From positions 2,852,001 to 2,916,000 of the forward strand of contig NZ_CP022464.2 in the NCBI RefSeq assembly GCF_002234575.2: 64,000 bases of DNA, read 5' to 3'. The notes beneath the pieces are model-generated. The model was not told where the DNA came from and made no database searches. It saw only the letters and a program-made list of their open reading frames with translations. Shown one piece after another: positions 43,520 to 51,175 of the stretch. Each line of letters begins with the position of its first letter. Position 1 is the first letter of the stretch. Position numbers and translations under genes: made by a program. The DNA comes from Enterocloster bolteae. GTDB lineage: Bacteria; Bacillota; Clostridia; Lachnospirales; Lachnospiraceae.

Positions 43520-43548
43520 TTGCCATATAAAAAAAATCGTGTTAATAT
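43520..43548 (+). promoter_or_regulatory. Sigma-A promoter of yebC
   Basis: TTGCCA (43520-43525), 17 bases, TAATAT (43543-43548). Confidence 0.6.
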
Positions 43549-43643
43549 AGAAAAGATGTGTATAAAATACAGCAGAAGGCTGTATTTGAACGTATAAACC
43601 ATATATAAACCATAAAAGAAGAAACAGGAAAGGGTGTTTACCA

Positions 43644-44372
43644 ATGTCAGGACATTCAAAGTTTGCCAACATTAAACATAAGAAAGAGCGCAACGACGCT
43701 GCCAAGGGCAAAATCTTCACTGTCATCGGCCGTGAGATTGCAGTCGCTGTAAAAGAGGGCGGGGCAGATCCGGCCAATAACAGTAAACTGAGGGACGTCA
43801 TCGCCAAGGCAAAGGCCAACAACATGCCCAATGATACCATTGACCGCGGCATCAAGAAGGCGGCAGGCGATGCCAATTCCGTAAACTACGAGACCCTCAC
43901 ATACGAGGGATACGGCCCCAACGGCGTAGCTATCATCGTAGATACACTGACCGACAATAAGAACCGTACGGCTGCCAATGTGAGGAGCGCCTTTACAAAG
44001 GGCGGCGGCAACGTAGGCACACCGGGAAGCGTGTCCTATATGTTTGACAAAAAGGGACAGATCATCATTGACAAGGAAGAGTGCGACATGGATCCGGATG
44101 AGCTGATGATGCTTGCCCTGGATGCAGGAGCAGAGGATTTCTCCGAGGAGGAGGACAGCTACGAGGTCGTTACGGCGCCTGAGGATTTCAGCGCGGTGCG
44201 CGAGGCACTGGAGGCCCAGAGCATTCCCATGATGCAGGCGGATGTGACCATGATTCCCCAGACATGGGTGGAGCTGACCGATGAGGATGATATCAAGAAG
44301 TTAAACCGTACACTGGATTTGCTGGATGAGGATGACGATGTCCAGGCTGTGTACCATAACTGGGATGAGTGA
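43644..44372 (+). CDS. yebC: YebC/PmpR-family protein
   Basis: This 242-residue protein has the three-domain YebC layout: MSGHSKFANIKHKKERNDAA and FTVIGREIAVAVKEGG at the N-terminus, YEGYGPNGVAIIVDTLTDNK and GNVGTPGSVSYMFDKKG in the middle, and an acidic C-terminus. YebC proteins were named as transcription regulators; recent work links them to relief of ribosome stalling at proline stretches. The gene is full length and marks the last clear host gene before the mobile element. Confidence 0.95.
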   Translation: MSGHSKFANIKHKKERNDAAKGKIFTVIGREIAVAVKEGGADPANNSKLRDVIAKAKANNMPNDTIDRGIKKAAGDANSVNYETLTYEGYGPNGVAIIVDTLTDNKNRTAANVRSAFTKGGGNVGTPGSVSYMFDKKGQIIIDKEECDMDPDELMMLALDAGAEDFSEEEDSYEVVTAPEDFSAVREALEAQSIPMMQADVTMIPQTWVELTDEDDIKKLNRTLDLLDEDDDVQAVYHNWDE

Positions 44373-44777
44373 TCAAAATAGATGACATAACCGCAAAGCC
44401 AGTAAAATCAAGGCTTCCGGCGGTTTTTGAGGGCGATTTTCAAAGCCCCAAAAAATCCAATTTTATAGATGACATAGCGTTTTTGGAGTCAAAAAACGAT
44501 TTTGAGGCAGTGAGATGAAAAAAATCTCACTGCCTTTTTTCATTTCTGAAAATCGACAAAAAAGTGGTTTGCAAAAATATAACCATTTTTTGAAAGAAAT
44601 TTGAAGTTTGTGAAAAAGAGATAAAGTTTATTTTGAAAGAAACTGTATCTTTGTTGATACAGTTCGAAATATATTTTTTAAAAGAGAGGAGGAATTCAGA
44701 TATAACAAAAAAATAAATTTATTTTGTGAAAACCAACTAAATTAAGTAACCTTCAAAAAATGAAAAGAGGAATGAAA
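44373..44777. other. Boundary region between host and conjugative element
   Basis: No gene in these 405 bases. In order: a terminator-like stem (CCGCAAAGCC/GGCTTCCGGCGG, then TTTTT, 44391-44428), a strong terminator at 44505-44540, and a 12-bp direct repeat ATAGATGACATA at 44378-44389 and 44465-44476. Next come a 9-bp stem AACTGTATC/GATACAGTT (44641-44664), and an AGGAGG at 44687-44692 with no frame behind it. GC falls here and stays lower to the end, so the left end of the element (attL) is probably between 44372 and about 44500. Confidence 0.55.
44505..44540 (+). terminator. Strong intrinsic terminator at the element edge
   Basis: AGGCAGTGAGAT (44505-44516) pairs perfectly with ATCTCACTGCCT (44524-44535), followed by TTTTT. 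It isolates the element from yebC transcription. Confidence 0.9.
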
Positions 44778-45149
44778 ATGAAGGAAAAAGAAATCAAAGT
44801 ACTAAGAGTAAAGCCGCATGAACATCCTGAAGTCTATATGCTGAAAAATACATTGGAAGCAATGCAGGAAGCAGTAGGAGGATATATTGACATCGTAGGA
44901 TTAGATGACAATGTATGCATCCTATTAAATGATGAGGGAAAATTGATAGGCTTGGAAGGTAACAGGAGAATCGGCAGCGATATCATCGTTGGCGATTTTT
45001 TTGTTTGCGGCAGTGACGAGGAAGGAAACCTGACATCATTGAGTGAGGAGGCGTTGGACACATACACAAAAATTTTTTATGAACCACAGGAGTTTACAAA
45101 AGAAGAAATAGAAGAAACGACAGTAATTGAATTTTACACATTTGAATAA
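44778..45149 (+). CDS. DUF3846-family protein
   Basis: The product has 123 residues from ATG 44778, 8 bases after AAGAGG; two in-frame ATGs upstream (44760, 44772) fit less well. VLRVKPHEHPEVYMLKNTLEAM, then QEAVGGYIDIVGLDDNVCIL and NRRIGSDIIVGDFFVCGSD are the DUF3846 pattern: one small alpha/beta domain common on conjugative elements and phages of Firmicutes. Function unknown. It is the first gene of the element and so among the first to enter a recipient. Confidence 0.75.
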   Translation: MKEKEIKVLRVKPHEHPEVYMLKNTLEAMQEAVGGYIDIVGLDDNVCILLNDEGKLIGLEGNRRIGSDIIVGDFFVCGSDEEGNLTSLSEEALDTYTKIFYEPQEFTKEEIEETTVIEFYTFE

Positions 45150-45164
45150 GGAGGATGTACAGTT

Positions 45165-45491
45165 ATGAAAAATATGAAGACAGAACCAAGTGAAAAAACA
45201 ATTATTTACAGAACTCCAGGTGATCCTATTGAAATCACAGATGAAATGCTGGAGAATGCAGAGATCAATCCTAATGAATTGGTAGATATCATTCTTCAAA
45301 AGGGATGCATCATTATAAAGCCAACAAGTGTGCTTGGCAGATTACCAGAGGATCTGCTTTTGCTTTATGAAGAACTTGGATTTTCGAGAGAAATGGTGGA
45401 GTGTGTTTTTACAAAATATGCTGAAGAAGCAGGAGGATTCGATGCTTTGGTTGAACAAATCAAAAAAGAAAAAAATGTGGCATTGTGGTAA
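45165..45491 (+). CDS. Hypothetical element protein, 108 residues
   Basis: The protein has no signal or membrane part. The centre DEMLENAEINPNELVDIILQKG and IIIKPTSVLGRLPEDLL resembles the end of an AbrB-like beta barrel followed by a helical region, but the match is too weak to name. AAGGAGG precedes ATG 45165, 15 bases after the DUF3846 gene, and the next gene starts 9 bases on, so it belongs to one operon. Confidence 0.6.
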   Translation: MKNMKTEPSEKTIIYRTPGDPIEITDEMLENAEINPNELVDIILQKGCIIIKPTSVLGRLPEDLLLLYEELGFSREMVECVFTKYAEEAGGFDALVEQIKKEKNVALW

Positions 45492-45500
45492 GGTGAGAAA

Positions 45501-46238
45501 ATGCGAAAAATAACAGACTTAAGAGGAATCAAAGATACCGCCAAAGTATTCCTGCACATGAATATAGAAAAAACAAAGTTTTCGCCGTTGGTCATCAAGC
45601 ATCCGTTTACAGATTCAGCGATGGTTTGTCTGTCGCAGACTGACGGCGAAATTGCTTTTGCCAATATTATGGAAGACACAAAGGCATTTACCCTATGGAA
45701 AGAACAAGTGGAAAAGCAGATTGATACTGCGGAAGATGTGTTTGGGGTATATCACCTCATGACAAAATCTTATCTGCTTGCTTTTTTAAAATATACGGAA
45801 TCATACTTGTCCAGAGAGGATTTTTCCAAAATGCTTGCAGACATCTGGATTCGGACAGAAGCACCTAATCTTGATCCCAACTTCAAGCAGAAAGAACTGC
45901 TGGATCTGTTCCGTGATTCAAAACAGGAGGAGATGATGACAGAAGATGAAATAGAAACACTGCGAAGCCTGCCGGAAACAGTATCGGTTTATCGAGGCGT
46001 GACTTCATATAATGCAGGCAAGGTCAAAGCCTTGTCTTGGACACTGGATCAAAAGGTTGCCCAATGGTTTGCCAATCGATTTGGAGAAAACGGTACTGTT
46101 TATGAGGCGGAAATTTCAAAGGAACATATTTTAGCGTTATTTAAAGGAAGAAATGAGTGGGAGGTGATTGTGGAACCAGATCACTTACTTCAGTTATCAG
46201 AAGCTATGGAAGAAAATATGGAAGAACCACAGTTATAA
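45501..46238 (+). CDS. ADP-ribosyltransferase-like protein
   Basis: The 245-residue protein has an unrecognised helical N-terminal part (1-155) and a C-terminal part with the order of motifs of arginine-type ADP-ribosyltransferases: Arg165 in VYRGV, Ser-Trp-Thr 179-181 in KALSWTLD where an STS motif is expected, then AQWFANRF and Glu219-X-Glu221 in RNEWEVIVEP. The fold assignment is inference from these motifs. No signal peptide is present, so it would act in the cytoplasm. It sits 9 bases after the previous gene in the leading region of the element, where anti-defence genes often lie. Confidence 0.55.
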   Translation: MRKITDLRGIKDTAKVFLHMNIEKTKFSPLVIKHPFTDSAMVCLSQTDGEIAFANIMEDTKAFTLWKEQVEKQIDTAEDVFGVYHLMTKSYLLAFLKYTESYLSREDFSKMLADIWIRTEAPNLDPNFKQKELLDLFRDSKQEEMMTEDEIETLRSLPETVSVYRGVTSYNAGKVKALSWTLDQKVAQWFANRFGENGTVYEAEISKEHILALFKGRNEWEVIVEPDHLLQLSEAMEENMEEPQL

Positions 46239-46299
46239 AAACATGATGGCAGGAACATGAAACATTCATGTTCTTTTTTTGTGCCAGAAAGGAGCAGAA

Positions 46300-46425
46300 A
46301 TGAAAAGAAAGTATCCGCAGAAGAATAAACAGCGACCGGCGAAAAAGCTTCCGCCGGAGAGCAGAGTCCAGCCTCATAAAAAAGTAAAGTATCACAGGCG
46401 ATCTGATCAGATTTACGGGAGGTAA
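46300..46425 (+). CDS. 41-residue highly basic small protein
   Basis: ATG 46300 is preceded by AGGAG and followed by 41 codons, starting MKRKYPQKNKQRPAKKLPPE and ending SDQIYGR. Over a third of residues are lysine or arginine, with several prolines. It fills the gap between two element genes, and its end overlaps the ribosome site (GGGAGG) of the next gene. A nucleic-acid-binding role is possible from charge only. Confidence 0.5.
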   Translation: MKRKYPQKNKQRPAKKLPPESRVQPHKKVKYHRRSDQIYGR

Positions 46426-46430
46426 TCCAT

Positions 46431-46832
46431 ATGGAAAAAGCATCCCATAAAGCCAATGTGCAGTGTGCCGAAGACATCGGAAAAGCCATCAACAGTTATT
46501 TCGATGGTTTTCATTACCATACAGGCTTTGAGAAAGAACTTATTGAAACCTATGGCATGGAGCAAGTCAAATATGTTGTTGCTTATAACATCCAGCAAAA
46601 GCTTAACGATGGAAGGATCAGCAAAGAGAATAAGACCTGGGCATTGCAGAGCCAAATGAACCAAGGCGAAGGCAACCCCAAACCGGAATATACGATCCAT
46701 ACCCACAGTGGCTTGTTGGATTTATTTGCCAATAGTATTCGAGAACAACAGCTTATCCATGAAGCCGAAGAAAACATGAAAGGAGGTGATGCCGATGAAA
46801 TAGAAGAAACTGATCTGGATATGCAGATATAA
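46431..46832 (+). CDS. DUF3849-like element protein
   Basis: The 133-residue protein reads DIGKAINSYFDGFHYHTGFE, KELIETYGMEQVKYVVAYNI and QQKLNDGRISKENKTWA, the helical pattern I associate with DUF3849 of conjugative elements in Firmicutes. The C-terminus is acidic. No catalytic motif is visible. It follows the small basic gene by 5 bases, and a strong terminator lies just behind it, so the first operon of the element ends here. Confidence 0.6.
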   Translation: MEKASHKANVQCAEDIGKAINSYFDGFHYHTGFEKELIETYGMEQVKYVVAYNIQQKLNDGRISKENKTWALQSQMNQGEGNPKPEYTIHTHSGLLDLFANSIREQQLIHEAEENMKGGDADEIEETDLDMQI

Positions 46833-46837
46833 GCAAA

Positions 46838-46871
46838 GAAACAAGGCGGAGCAATCCGCCTTGTTTCCGTT
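46838..46871 (+). terminator. Intrinsic terminator of the first element operon
   Basis: GAAACAAGGCGGA (46838-46850) pairs perfectly with TCCGCCTTGTTTC (46855-46867), followed by CGTTTT. Confidence 0.85.
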
Positions 46872-47021
46872 TTAAGATTCTGAAAACAAGCCCATAAGAC
46901 AAAACGAATCGGAGCAGAAAGCTCTCTTTTCGCTGCCGTCTTACAGGTTGTTGTATGTTACCTCAGAAAAAAGGAAACGTCAACAGCATGAAAAGAAAAG
47001 ACAGCGAAAGGAGAAATGTGT

Positions 47022-48122
47022 ATGTATTTTTTGGATTTTTTTGCTGGGATCGGGTTGTTCCGTTTGGGACTGGAGCAGGCAGGCTGGACCTGCAAAGGGC
47101 ATTGTGAGATAGACAAATATGCCAATATGAGCTATCAGGCGATGCACCACATAAAGGAGGGAGAGTGGTTTGAAGAAGACATCACCAAAGTCAGTGCCCA
47201 AAGCCTACCAGATGTCGATCTTTGGACAGGCGGATTCCCTTGCCAGGATGTCTCAATGGCGGGGGAAAGGAGAGGATTATACGGAGAACGAACTGGCTTG
47301 TTTTTTGAGTTTGTTCGACTCCTCCGAGAACGAGGTTACCATAAACCCAGATGGCTTATCCTTGAAAATGTTAAGGGAATCTTTTCCTCTGGCGGAGGCT
47401 GGGATTTTGCCATTGTTCTATGTGAACTGGCCGCATTGGGGTACGGTGTGGAATACGCGCTTGTCAATTCCAAAGACTACGGTGTACCCCAAAGCAGAGA
47501 GCGTGTGTACATTATCGGAGATCTTACAGGAAGAAGTACCGGAAAAATATTTCCTCTCAGAAGTCCAGGCAAGACAGCTCCTGCACAGATTATTGGAGGC
47601 CCACAGGGAAGCAGGATCTATGACACAGGAGGTGTTTCACCAACTATCACTTCTGGAACAGGAGGATTAGGCGCAAAAACAGGTTTATACTTTGTTGCAA
47701 AGGATGAGCAAAGCGGTCTTGTGACAAAACCATACAGCGGCACCATTGACGCAAGCTATGGAAAGGGCTTGGGATGCCGACAGCATAGGACAGGCATTTT
47801 GGAAAGCAGACTGCCAAGAGCTTTGTTGAATCCAGGAAAAGAAAAAACAAGACAAAACGGAAGGAGAATCAAAGAAGAAGACGAGGAAATGTTTACACTT
47901 ACGGCATCTGATATTCATGGAATCCTTTTGGATTCCCGTATCCGAAGACTGACACCATTGGAAACATTTCGTCTGCAAGGGGTACCGGATGCATATTTTG
48001 AAAGAGCAGCCAGCGTATGTTCAGACGCACAGCTGTATAAGCAGATCGGAAACGCAGTCACAGTGCCTGTGGTACGAGCCATAGGCGAAAAAATAGCGGA
48101 ATATTGGAAAGGGGAAAAATAA
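47022..48122 (+). CDS. DNA cytosine-5 methyltransferase
   Basis: The 366-residue enzyme has all main C5-methyltransferase motifs: I FLDFFAGIGLFRLGLEQAG, IV GGFPCQDVSMAGERRG with catalytic Cys, VI LILENVKGI, VIII QSRERVYIIG, and IX/X RLTPLETFRLQGVP with QIGNAVTVPV. A short target-recognition region lies between VIII and IX. ATG 47022 is 8 bases from AAAGGAG; ATG 47016 is too near. No restriction enzyme gene is adjacent, so it probably protects the element's DNA in new hosts. A second gene appears to be coded in another frame inside it. Confidence 0.92.
   Translation: MYFLDFFAGIGLFRLGLEQAGWTCKGHCEIDKYANMSYQAMHHIKEGEWFEEDITKVSAQSLPDVDLWTGGFPCQDVSMAGERRGLYGERTGLFFEFVRLLRERGYHKPRWLILENVKGIFSSGGGWDFAIVLCELAALGYGVEYALVNSKDYGVPQSRERVYIIGDLTGRSTGKIFPLRSPGKTAPAQIIGGPQGSRIYDTGGVSPTITSGTGGLGAKTGLYFVAKDEQSGLVTKPYSGTIDASYGKGLGCRQHRTGILESRLPRALLNPGKEKTRQNGRRIKEEDEEMFTLTASDIHGILLDSRIRRLTPLETFRLQGVPDAYFERAASVCSDAQLYKQIGNAVTVPVVRAIGEKIAEYWKGEK
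47170..47670 (+). CDS. Overlapping gene in an alternative frame of the methyltransferase
   Basis: A 166-codon frame lies entirely inside the methyltransferase gene, shifted by one base. It begins with TTG 47170, 9 bases after an AAAGGAGGG (47153-47161), a strong and well-placed ribosome site inside the outer gene. The product reads MSIFGQADSLARMSQWRGKG early on and ends VCTLSEILQEEVPEKYFLSE plus a helical tail. This layout recalls short phage and element proteins with a DSLA(R/K)TSQ start and a LS.IL.E..P.KYFLS end; that likeness is from memory. The outer frame's PCQ motif codes the same bases as SLARMSQ. Alternative: a chance open frame. Confidence 0.55.
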   Translation: MKKTSPKSVPKAYQMSIFGQADSLARMSQWRGKGEDYTENELACFLSLFDSSENEVTINPDGLSLKMLRESFPLAEAGILPLFYVNWPHWGTVWNTRLSIPKTTVYPKAESVCTLSEILQEEVPEKYFLSEVQARQLLHRLLEAHREAGSMTQEVFHQLSLLEQED

Positions 48123-48124
48123 AT

Positions 48125-48790
48125 ATGATTCAAGTGACTTTTTGCAGTAAACAACTTTTTGAAAAGAAAAATGAGGTGGATGTTTCTCTCAGACTTCCCG
48201 CAGATGCAGAAACCATGAAACGATATTTAGATGCAGCTGGCGTCAGAGATATGGATGACCTTCTGATCAGTGATTTCAGCATCCATGAGCTTTACGCATG
48301 GAGCTGTGGAGAATATCAGGAATGGGATAAAGCTGATCTTAACGAGCTGAACTATCTGGCAACAAGACTTGAGGAATTGTTTGAGGAAGACCAGGATGAG
48401 CTGTACTGTGATTTATTGGAAATGCATCAGCCTCAAAGTGCTGCTGACATGATCAATCTATCTTATGGTTTCGACAAAGTATCTTATGATCCTGCAATTC
48501 GAAGCAATCAGGAATTGGGAGAACACCTTGTAAAGAACAATCTTTTTGTGGTTCCAGAAGATATGAAATCATTTGTGGACTATAACAAGGTGGGACAGCT
48601 TTATCTTTATACCATGAAACATTCGAAAGACGCTGGCATGATGCAAGTCGATGAGAATGGTTGTATCTGTGATAGCCACAAGGAGCAGGAAAGATATGGT
48701 TATTATGACGGAGTGAATGTTCCAGAGGAATATATGATTCTGACAGAAGAAGTTTTTGAAGATCAAGCACAGCAGCATATTCAAAGCTGA
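48125..48790 (+). CDS. ArdA-like antirestriction protein 1
   Basis: The product has 221 residues from ATG 48125, 3 bases after the methyltransferase stop. It is acidic throughout, as DNA-mimic antirestriction proteins are: SIHELYAWSCGEYQEWDKAD and LNELNYLATRLEELFEEDQD, then LGEHLVKNNLFVVPEDMKSF. The last block recurs in the 49215-50147 protein (LGEFLVENELFDV) and the middle block is shared with the two following genes, so the three are paralogues. Assignment to ArdA rests on this acidic ELN..A..L pattern and on context next to two methylases. Confidence 0.6.
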   Translation: MIQVTFCSKQLFEKKNEVDVSLRLPADAETMKRYLDAAGVRDMDDLLISDFSIHELYAWSCGEYQEWDKADLNELNYLATRLEELFEEDQDELYCDLLEMHQPQSAADMINLSYGFDKVSYDPAIRSNQELGEHLVKNNLFVVPEDMKSFVDYNKVGQLYLYTMKHSKDAGMMQVDENGCICDSHKEQERYGYYDGVNVPEEYMILTEEVFEDQAQQHIQS

Positions 48791-48840
48791 GAGCAGACAG
48801 ATGGTCTGTTTTTTTATTACTTATTAAGGAGGAATTTTAT

Positions 48841-49179
48841 ATGATTCGTTTGTATGTGGCAAGTGAAAAGTTGGTAAAAGAGGAAAAAGACATCTGTGTC
48901 AGATTGGTGCTTCCGGTAGAAGAAAATGAAATCTGGATTGCTCTTCAGAAGGCAGAAATGGAATCATTAGATGACTGCGAGATTTCAGATGTAGAGTGTG
49001 ATGTGGAAGAAGCACAGGAGTTTTTGTGTTCTTTGGAGATCAGCAAAGCAAATATCTTTGAGTTGAACGTTTTTGCCGGTCTTCTTTCCGCATTGCCGGA
49101 AGATGAATTGATGCTTTATCGCAAGAAGCTAAAAGATCAGCAGCCCAAAAGCCTCGAAGAAGCCATTTATGAGATTTGA
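48841..49179 (+). CDS. ArdA-like paralogue 2, short
   Basis: The 112-residue acidic protein has IRLYVASEKLVKEEKDICVR at the N-terminus, like the start of the preceding protein (IQVTFCSKQLFEKKNEVDVS), and FELNVFAGLLSALPEDELML. It lacks the C-terminal half seen in the two flanking paralogues and ends after LEEAIYEI, the place where the others continue with the LSYGF/MEHLS segment. It may be a complete short form or a truncated copy. AAGGAGG precedes ATG 48841. Confidence 0.5.
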   Translation: MIRLYVASEKLVKEEKDICVRLVLPVEENEIWIALQKAEMESLDDCEISDVECDVEEAQEFLCSLEISKANIFELNVFAGLLSALPEDELMLYRKKLKDQQPKSLEEAIYEI

Positions 49180-49214
49180 CGCAGGCAGAAAAAATTGCAA
49201 AGGAGGTGTAGCCG

Positions 49215-50147
49215 TTGAATGAAGTGATAAAGCAAATGCAGAAAAGAATTGTGGAAGGCATACAGCTTCCAGATAAGAAGCAGCAAAATCAGTTAAGAAA
49301 AGATGTGGAACAAGCACTGCAGGAAAGCATCAAGGATTTAGCAGAGCATGGCGGCGGACCACAAGCAGAAGACAGGTTTTGGAAACGATTAGAGCATATT
49401 GCAGCCAAAGAGCCGAAAAATCGAATCATATATCAGCACTATCAGGATATTAGTTATTTCTGGCAGTATACGGAAAACTGGTATAGTTGCTATCCGCCGA
49501 ACTTAAGTGAGGAAGAAAGAGATAAAGCTCTTGGTTATGCGGAATTTAAAAGAAAAAACGTGGAAGACAGAGAAAGGTATATGACCGTCTATTTCCCGTG
49601 CGGCAGAATTGGTTTGAAAGGTTTTTTTGTAGACAATAAATTACCTGAAAGCTGTGGGCATACGGTTTATGGAGTTTATTGCGAAAATGAAAAAACATAT
49701 ACCATAGGAGAAATGCTTGAAAAACTGCCAAAAGAAGAAATGGATGTATTTCAACTTAACGAGCTATTCTGCAGGTTTGATAAGCTGCCAGAGGAAATGC
49801 AGCGTGTATATGATTTGACGCTTCAATTAAAAGAACCGAGAAATGTAAAGGGAATGATCGACCTGATGGAACATCTTTCGGAAGTCTGTGTGGTAAACGG
49901 CATCCAAAATGAAAGGCAGTTAGGCGAGTTTTTGGTGGAAAATGAACTTTTTGATGTTTCATTTCCAGATGAAGTTTTGCCATATCTGGATTACGCAAAA
50001 ATCGGCAGGGAACATATGCAGACACATCAGGGGAAACTTATTCAAGGTGCGTATGTGGAAGATACTTCTACTGATAATGTAAATCAATTCAGCCAAGAAT
50101 CAAACGAAGAAAATGACCAAAGCGATGATTATGAAATGAAGTTGTGA
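49215..50147 (+). CDS. ArdA-like paralogue 3, long
   Basis: The 310-residue protein starts with TTG 49215, 8 bases after AGGAGG. The first 130 residues are helical and polar and not shared with the neighbours. The following part (YMTVYFPCGRIGLKGFFVDN) may be a divergent first domain, and the last 140 residues repeat the family block: FQLNELFCRFDKLPEEMQRV, then ERQLGEFLVENELFDVSFPD. The tail is very acidic. Likely role as for the other two: blocking restriction enzymes on entry. Certainty is moderate because no catalytic motif exists in such proteins. Confidence 0.55.
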   Translation: MNEVIKQMQKRIVEGIQLPDKKQQNQLRKDVEQALQESIKDLAEHGGGPQAEDRFWKRLEHIAAKEPKNRIIYQHYQDISYFWQYTENWYSCYPPNLSEEERDKALGYAEFKRKNVEDRERYMTVYFPCGRIGLKGFFVDNKLPESCGHTVYGVYCENEKTYTIGEMLEKLPKEEMDVFQLNELFCRFDKLPEEMQRVYDLTLQLKEPRNVKGMIDLMEHLSEVCVVNGIQNERQLGEFLVENELFDVSFPDEVLPYLDYAKIGREHMQTHQGKLIQGAYVEDTSTDNVNQFSQESNEENDQSDDYEMKL

Positions 50148-50197
50148 AAGGAAGGGATAAAAATGGATAAAGGCTCATAGAAGTGAGGCGATGAAAT

Positions 50198-51160
50198 ATG
50201 GTAAACAGTATGATTCCATGGATTGGTGGAAAACGATTGATGCGTGAGTTCCTCATTGCACGTTTCCCACCGCATTATGATAAATATGTAGAAGTATTCG
50301 GTGGTGCTGGTTGGGTTCTTTTCGCCAAAAAGCCGGAAAGGTTTGAGGTGTATAACGATGCCAATTCTAATTTGACCAATATGTTCCATGTGGTAAAACA
50401 TAAGCCCATGAGCTTTGTAAAAGAGCTTGGTTTTTTGCCGCTGAACAGCAGAGCTGAGTTTGATCTGATGCTGGACTGGCATAGAAAGCAAGATTTTTCA
50501 CTGCCATATCAGACAGAAGAAATGGCACTGGCAAAGATTTATCTTTCCCCTATAGATTTTCGGGAGTATAAAGAACTGATCACAACACAGGCTGAACTGG
50601 GCGATGTCAGGCGAGCAGCTACATTTTATAAGCTGATCCGCTACAGCTATGCGGCAGGTGGAAACAGCTTCAATGGTCAGCCGGTAAATATCGCCCAGAC
50701 ATACCGCACCATATGGCTTGCCAACCGCAGGCTGAATGAAAACGGCGTGAAGAGTGACAGTGAGATTTTGATGGCTGGCGGAAATCCGGGCAAAGGCGTG
50801 ATCATACAGAATAAAAGTTTTGAGGTCATCATCGCTTTGTATGACAGTCCAATGACTTTCTTTTATCTTGATCCTCCGTACTATGGAACAGAAAAGCAGT
50901 ATGAGGAGCTGTTTACATTGGAACTGCATTATCTGCTCCGTGAAGTGCTGGGGAAGATAGAAGGATTTTTTATGCTTTCATACAATGATTGTGCGTTTAT
51001 CCGTGAGTTGTATAAAGATTTTTATATCACGCCTTTTGAAAGACTCAACAGCATAGCACAGAAATATACACCAGGAGGTATGTTCAAAGAACTTGTGATT
51101 ACAAATTACGATCCAAATCTGAGGTTAAACAGTCAGCCAAAACAGCTGACTTTATTATAA
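50198..51160 (+). CDS. DNA adenine methylase (D12 class)
   Basis: The 320-residue enzyme has the D12/Dam order: IPWIGGKRLMREFLIARFP as the AdoMet-binding N-terminus, EVFGGAGWVLFAKKP as motif I, YNDANSNLTNMF, and the catalytic FYLDPPYYGTE (DPPY). Such enzymes methylate adenine N6. No endonuclease is nearby; with the cytosine enzyme it gives the element two different DNA modifications. ATG 50198 follows GTGAGG by 9 bases. Confidence 0.9.
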   Translation: MVNSMIPWIGGKRLMREFLIARFPPHYDKYVEVFGGAGWVLFAKKPERFEVYNDANSNLTNMFHVVKHKPMSFVKELGFLPLNSRAEFDLMLDWHRKQDFSLPYQTEEMALAKIYLSPIDFREYKELITTQAELGDVRRAATFYKLIRYSYAAGGNSFNGQPVNIAQTYRTIWLANRRLNENGVKSDSEILMAGGNPGKGVIIQNKSFEVIIALYDSPMTFFYLDPPYYGTEKQYEELFTLELHYLLREVLGKIEGFFMLSYNDCAFIRELYKDFYITPFERLNSIAQKYTPGGMFKELVITNYDPNLRLNSQPKQLTLL

Positions 51161-51175
51161 AAAGGAGGTATTGAT

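Noticed and set aside
46989..47105. Small frame beginning MKRKDSERRN upstream of the methyltransferase
   Set aside because: No ribosome site, covers the true start of the methyltransferase and ends soon after.
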